Of a DNA stretch of 5,593 nucleotides, positions 1 through 3,181 are shown in pieces. A program made the position numbers and the translations under genes. The notes under the pieces were generated by a model. It saw only the letters and a list, made by a program, of their open reading frames with translations. It was not told the origin of the DNA and did not search any database. This stretch comes from Allosphingosinicella sp. GTDB lineage: Bacteria > Pseudomonadota > Alphaproteobacteria > Sphingomonadales > Sphingomonadaceae. The stretch is taken from the NCBI GenBank assembly GCA_030146745.1, contig JASLBD010000052.1, positions 1 through 5,593 on the forward strand, in the 5' to 3' direction. Numbering within the stretch: position 1 is the first letter of the stretch; each line of letters opens with the position of its first letter.

Positions 1-486
1 GGAGCATGCCGTCCGCTTCCTGGCTGGCATCGAGCACCATCGTCTCCGTGGCCATCAGCAGGGCGCCGGACACCGTCAGCACCTGACCCGCACCCACGAT
101 CGCGTCCGAAAGGGTGAGGTTGTAGTCGAACTCCGTGCCGCCGCCCCTCGCGTAGCGCTCGTCCGTGGCCGAGGTCAGGGTGAGGTTCTCGATGTTGGTG
201 AACAGACCCGTATAGCCCGGGGCGTTGAAGTCGATCGTGTAATTGCCGCGAAGGAACATGCCGTCATAGCCGGCGCCGCCGTTCACCGTGTCTCCGCTCG
301 CGAACCGTTCCTCCGCATAGAAGAAGATGTCGTTGCCGTTGCCGCCGGTCAGGGTGTCCGTGCCCTTGCCGCCGTAGACGACGAACTGAGCATCGCTCTC
401 CGCCGAGCCGTCGAAGGTGAAGTCCTCGCCGGCGAGCAGAGCGGCGCCGTTGATCCGGGCCTGGACGCCGGCGGCGAAATTCGCGT
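1..486. repeat. Direct repeat, copy 1 (in downstream RTX gene)
   Basis: It aligns without any gap to 3598..4083 at a constant offset of 3,597 bases. By hand count about 41 of 486 bases differ; eight of these fall in the first 36 bases, and 37..60 is identical. The encoded residues differ at about nine of ~160 positions, so many changes are synonymous. The repeat may continue beyond the window start. Similarity drops abruptly at about position 486. Confidence 0.93.
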
Positions 487-3019
487 CATGGGTAGTGAGG
501 ACATAGTCATACAGGTTGGTGCCCGGATCGCCCAAAGCGGTGTTGTTGCCGCCGAGGATCGAGACGTTCTCGATCCGGGTGACGTCTGGGCTCAGGACGA
601 GTCCGCCGCCATAATGGCCCTGGAGGATCAAAGTGTCGACGCCGTCGCCGCCGTCGACATGGTCGGCGCCGGTGAGAGTCGCTCCGAAATAGAAGAGGTC
701 GCCGCCCTCGCCGCCCGCGACGGCATCGTCTCCGCCCTGGTAGAGCCGGAAGACGTCGGCGCCGCCCAGCCCCGAGAGGAGGTCGGTTCCGGCGCCGCCG
801 GCAATCTGGTCGGCGCCTTCGGTGAAGGCGATGACCGGCGGCGCCCAGCCGCCGAGATTGTCCGCCGTCAGGGCCAGCGGGTCCACCCCTTCCAGCGTGG
901 CGAGGACGATGAACCCGTTGCCGCCACCGTTCGAATCGATCAGCAGCCGGGTGCCGCCGGCGAAGGGAGCAAGGCCGAGATGGCCGCTGGCGAACGGATT
1001 GGATCCCGAAGTCCAGCCGGTCAGCCATTCCGAGAAGGAATCGCCGAAGTCGATCCGGTCGCCGAGCGCGCCCGCGGCGAAATCGGTGACGCTGAGGCTG
1101 CTGCTCGAGGCGACGTGGAAACGGCCGGAATCGAGGCCCAGCGTGTCCCGGCCGGAGCCCAAAGTCACCGCCATGACTCCGCCGTTGCGGAGCGCGCTGA
1201 CCGAGACGACATCGTCCCCGGGGCCGCCGTCGACCGTCGCCCTCCCGGCAGTGGAGACGGCGACGACCATCCGGTCGTTGCCGTCGCCGCCGCTCAGATA
1301 ATAATTGCCGCCGAGCTGCGGCGACTCACGATAGAGCAGGAAATAATCGTCGCCGGCGTCGCCGTAGAGGCGGTCGTCGCCGCCCGCCCCGGCGACCATA
1401 TTCTCTTCGATGCTGTCGTTTCCCGCGCCGCCGTGGACGACGTCGTCGCCGGCCCCGCCTTTCAGCTGATCGTTGCCGTCGCCGCCGTCGATCCGGTCCG
1501 CGCCCGGGCCGCCCTCGACGAGATCGTCGCCGGCGCCGGCGTCGATCAGGTCGGCGCCGGCCCGGCCCTGGATAGCGTCGGCCGAATCCTGTCCCTCGAT
1601 CACGTCCGATCCATTATGCCCGGCAAGCTCGTCCGGCCCGGGGGTTCCGACGATGGCCTGGCCGATCGCGGAACTGCCGTCGGGCGCGAAGCCGTCGAAA
1701 TTGAAGGCGGTGAAGGCCTCTCCGCTATCCGCGCCGAAATCGATCACGTCGGTCCAGCCGTCGGCGCCGCCGTTAGGATCGATCTGGAGGATCTGGCGCC
1801 CGTCGACCGTGACGATCCGGGCGAAGCCCGCGGCGAAAGGGTTGGCGGCTCCGTCCCAGCCGGTCAGGACCCGACCGAGGAAATCGTGCCAGACGAGCAC
1901 GCCGCCGAAATCGCCCCGGCGGAAACCCTCCACGAAGATATCGGATTTCCAATACCAATGGCCCTGGAACTGATCGAGGATGATCGTGTCGTTACCGTCG
2001 GGATCGAAGCGGATCCTCAGATCGTCGTGGAGAAGAAAGATTTCGACCGTGTCGCTGCCGGTGCCCGTGTCGGCCTCGATCAGGCCCGGATCGCTGACGC
2101 GGACGGAAAAACGGTCATCGCCTTCCCCGCCTTCGAGGCGGCTCTGGGGAAGGGCGAAAAGGGAGGCGTTCGAGATATGGAGCCGGTCGTTGCCGGTGCC
2201 GCCGACGACCAGCGCGTCGCCGGTGTCCGCGCTCAGCTGATCGTCGCCGGAGCCGCCGTCGAGCCGATCGTTGCCGTCCCCGCCCGAGAGCCAATCGCGC
2301 CCCTCGCCGCCGAGCAGGAGGTCGTCGCCGGCTCCGCCGGTGAGGGAATCGTTGCCGATACCCCCTTCGGCATGGTCCGCTCCGGCCTCGCCCTGAAGGC
2401 GATCGTCGCCGCTGCCCCCTTCGAGGCGGTCGACGCCTTCGCCGCCGTAGAGGTTGTCGCCGCCGTCCTCGCCCTCGAGCAAATCGTCGCCGGCTCCGCC
2501 GTACAGGGCGTCCCAGCCGCGCCCGCCGACGATCCGGTCGTCGCCGCCGGCGCCGTCGAGGATGTCGCCGGAGGCGAGACCGATCGTCAGCTCGCCGGCG
2601 TCGGTGCCGGTCGCGACCTTGCTCGGCTGCCAAAATTCGGTCGGAGCGAGGTCATAGCCGAAATTCTCGGCGGCGAGGGCGCTCATCTGAACGCCTTCCA
2701 GCCGAAGCCAGGGGACGAAATTCACGCCCTCCCAATAGATCTGGCCGTCCAGGTCGACGAGCACGATCGTGTCGTCGCCGTCCTGCTCGAGCTTGAGGAA
2801 GCCCGAATAGAAGGGGTTGCCGGGATTGCTCCAGCGTCCGGTGACCGCCTCCAGCCAATCGTTGAAATCGATCCTGTCGCCCGCCGCGCCCGGCTGGAAG
2901 CCGGCGAGGACGATCGGCGCCGCCGGAAACTCGGCATCCGCGCCGGGGAAGAGGATCGTGTCGAATTCCGCGCTCAAGGTGATTCGGTCGGTCCCCGCCG
3001 AATAGACGATCTGAGCCAC
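1..3019 (-). CDS. Large RTX calcium-binding protein with three module-plus-array super-repeats (3' end outside window)
   Basis: I translated the minus strand line by line: 1,006 codons are open from GTG at 3019..3017 to the window edge, with no frameshift. The start is fixed by an in-frame TAG at 3055..3053, by the absence of any ATG, GTG or TTG between them, and by GGAGG six bases upstream; the first in-frame ATG is about residue 112. The N-terminus (MAQIVYSAGTDRITL) has no signal peptide, as expected for a type I secretion substrate. Parts: module copies at residues 36-126, 361-446 and 642-728, each followed by an RTX array (about 147-306, 456-563, 735-778), then the 125-residue tandem modules from 788 onward. 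The last ~160 residues differ from the upstream paralogue at about nine positions. By that homology, about 140 residues with the secretion domain should follow outside the window. No enzymatic domain is seen, so a structural or adhesive secreted protein is plausible but unproven. Confidence 0.93.
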   Translation of the reverse strand, partial: MAQIVYSAGTDRITLSAEFDTILFPGADAEFPAAPIVLAGFQPGAAGDRIDFNDWLEAVTGRWSNPGNPFYSGFLKLEQDGDDTIVLVDLDGQIYWEGVNFVPWLRLEGVQMSALAAENFGYDLAPTEFWQPSKVATGTDAGELTIGLASGDILDGAGGDDRIVGGRGWDALYGGAGDDLLEGEDGGDNLYGGEGVDRLEGGSGDDRLQGEAGADHAEGGIGNDSLTGGAGDDLLLGGEGRDWLSGGDGNDRLDGGSGDDQLSADTGDALVVGGTGNDRLHISNASLFALPQSRLEGGEGDDRFSVRVSDPGLIEADTGTGSDTVEIFLLHDDLRIRFDPDGNDTIILDQFQGHWYWKSDIFVEGFRRGDFGGVLVWHDFLGRVLTGWDGAANPFAAGFARIVTVDGRQILQIDPNGGADGWTDVIDFGADSGEAFTAFNFDGFAPDGSSAIGQAIVGTPGPDELAGHNGSDVIEGQDSADAIQGRAGADLIDAGAGDDLVEGGPGADRIDGGDGNDQLKGGAGDDVVHGGAGNDSIEENMVAGAGGDDRLYGDAGDDYFLLYRESPQLGGNYYLSGGDGNDRMVVAVSTAGRATVDGGPGDDVVSVSALRNGGVMAVTLGSGRDTLGLDSGRFHVASSSSLSVTDFAAGALGDRIDFGDSFSEWLTGWTSGSNPFASGHLGLAPFAGGTRLLIDSNGGGNGFIVLATLEGVDPLALTADNLGGWAPPVIAFTEGADQIAGGAGTDLLSGLGGADVFRLYQGGDDAVAGGEGGDLFYFGATLTGADHVDGGDGVDTLILQGHYGGGLVLSPDVTRIENVSILGGNNTALGDPGTNLYDYVLTTHDANFAAGVQARINGAALLAGEDFTFDGSAESDAQFVVYGGKGTDTLTGGNGNDIFFYAEERFASGDTVNGGAGYDGMFLRGNYTIDFNAPGYTGLFTNIENLTLTSATDERYARGGGTEFDYNLTLSDAIVGAGQVLTVSGALLMATETMVLDASQEADGML
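287..658 (-). repeat. ~125-residue non-RTX module, first copy (downstream gene)
   Basis: Residues 788-911: VDTLILQGHY, RIENVSIL, DYVLTTHD, INGAALLAGEDFTFDGSAES, YGGKGTDTLTGG. It is one residue longer than its counterpart in the upstream gene, just before the IEN motif. The second half is nearly identical to the counterpart and the first half clearly diverged. The next module (286 down to the window edge) is also present but incomplete. Confidence 0.8.
686..817 (-). repeat. RTX array 3 of the downstream gene (short)
   Basis: Residues 735-778: GADQIAGGAGTDLLSGLGG and related units leading to DLFYF. It aligns with the short array at 4280..4393 of the upstream gene and marks the upstream limit of clear homology between the two proteins. 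Confidence 0.85.
836..1096 (-). repeat. ~85-residue pre-array module, copy 3 (downstream gene)
   Basis: Residues 642-728: LSVTDFAAGALGDRIDF, SEWLTGWTSGSNPFASGHLG, TRLLIDSNGGGNGF, then ATLEGVDPLALTADNLGGWA and PP. This copy is the cleanest match to the consensus built from the three copies. Confidence 0.75.
1331..1654 (-). repeat. RTX nonapeptide array 2 of the downstream gene
   Basis: Residues 456-563 contain about nine units, for example GRAGADLIDA, GGPGADRIDG, GGDGNDQLKG, GGAGDDVVHG, interrupted by SIEENMVAG before GDAGDDYFLL. Looser glycine/aspartate-rich repeats continue to about 1142. Confidence 0.9.
1682..1939 (-). repeat. ~85-residue pre-array module, copy 2 (downstream gene)
   Basis: Residues 361-446: IFVEGFRRGDFGG, then LGRVLTGWDGAANPFAAGFA, LQIDPNGGADGW, FNFDGFAP. 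It has lost the GDRIDF motif kept by the other two copies and is preceded by an aromatic stretch (QFQGHWYWKSD). It is the most divergent copy, though still clearly alignable at TGW, NPFAAG and the closing FAP. Confidence 0.7.
2102..2581 (-). repeat. RTX nonapeptide array 1 of the downstream gene
   Basis: Residues 147-306 hold more than a dozen GGxGxDxUx units, for example GGAGDDLLEG, GGEGVDRLEG, GGSGDDRLQG, GGDGNDRLDG. This is the longest array in the window. In the family each pair of units binds Ca2+ between turns of a parallel beta-roll. The last part (after about residue 262) becomes irregular. Confidence 0.95.
2642..2914 (-). repeat. ~85-residue pre-array module, copy 1 (downstream gene)
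   Basis: Residues 36-126: IVLAGFQPGAAGDRIDF, then LEAVTGRW, GNPFYSGF, a VDLDG loop, LEGVQMSALAAENFGYDLAP. It shares landmarks with copies at 1682..1939 and 836..1096: a GF/DF-x-x-G-x-x-GD opening, TGW, NPFxxG, a D-x-(N/D)-G loop and a closing aromatic-AP. Such segments occur before RTX arrays in other type I secreted proteins; I do not assign a family name. Confidence 0.75.
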
Positions 3020-3023
3020 TGCA

Positions 3024-3033
3024 CCCCTCCCCC
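3024..3033 (-). promoter_or_regulatory. Strong Shine-Dalgarno sequence for the downstream RTX gene
   Basis: On the minus strand this is a ten-base purine run, GGGGGAGGGG. Its GGAGG core at 3026..3030 sits six bases before the GTG at 3019..3017, which is ideal spacing. It decides the start of the downstream gene, which would otherwise be easy to miss because it begins with GTG. Confidence 0.8.
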
Positions 3034-3146
3034 GCGGCTCCGGCGCCTGCGGCTAAGCGGATGATATAGCGAGCGGATTTCCTCTTGGCCAGCGCAACCG
3101 ACACCCGCGGACCCCGTTGCCGGTCCCGACGGATCCACGACACCTG

Positions 3147-3174
3147 CGTCGTCCCGGCGAAAGCCGGGATGACG
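3147..3174. repeat. Intergenic palindrome, REP-like dispersed element
   Basis: The arms are 12 bases with one mismatch around a four-base loop; the core is CCCGGC-GAAA-GCCGGG on the plus strand. On the transcribed strand it begins eight bases after the TGA of the upstream gene. No T-run follows it in that direction, so it is not a classic intrinsic terminator, although it could still protect the 3' end of the upstream mRNA or attenuate read-through. Near-identical GTCATCCCGGC-type palindromes are, from general knowledge, dispersed in many alphaproteobacterial genomes. Whether this one is multicopy here cannot be seen from one window. Confidence 0.75.
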
Positions 3175-3181
3175 GATAGGG

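Larger units (their letters stand above)
3020..3181. other. Spacer between the two RTX genes
   Basis: The 162-base gap has no credible coding content. It holds the 12-base-arm palindrome (3147..3174), a weaker inverted repeat GGACC/GGTCC with an eight-base loop (3109..3126), a small AT-richer patch around 3061..3069, the in-frame stop TAG at 3055..3053, and the ribosome binding site at 3024..3033. No convincing -35/-10 pair was found, so it is open whether the downstream gene has its own promoter or is co-transcribed with the upstream gene. Confidence 0.7.

Noticed and set aside
614..1654. Short regularly spaced GTCGCC-type DNA repeats resembling a CRISPR or satellite array
   Set aside because: The periodicity of about 27 bases is that of RTX nonapeptide codons (nine codons), with variable bases at wobble and x positions; no conserved repeat/spacer structure.
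2115..2633. Arginine-rich 172-codon minus-strand frame, and the similar frame at 507..1028
   Set aside because: These are out-of-frame readings of GGxGxD-encoding DNA; long R/G/P runs without any recognisable fold.
488..3064. 858-codon open frame on the plus strand
   Set aside because: It is exactly codon-aligned antisense to the downstream RTX gene. In GC-rich genes the codons TTA, CTA and TCA are rare, so this antisense register stays open; its valine/alanine-rich product (VAG, IVA, GAA repeats) is the mirror of GGxGxD repeats and has no domain features.
3063..3068. TATATC as a -10 box for the downstream gene
   Set aside because: The only TTG-like -35 candidate (TTGCGC) is about 23 bases upstream, too far, and nothing acceptable lies at 16-18 bases.
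3109..3126. GGACC/GGTCC inverted repeat as a terminator
   Set aside because: Only five clear base pairs, an eight-base loop and no T-run; expected by chance in such GC-rich DNA.
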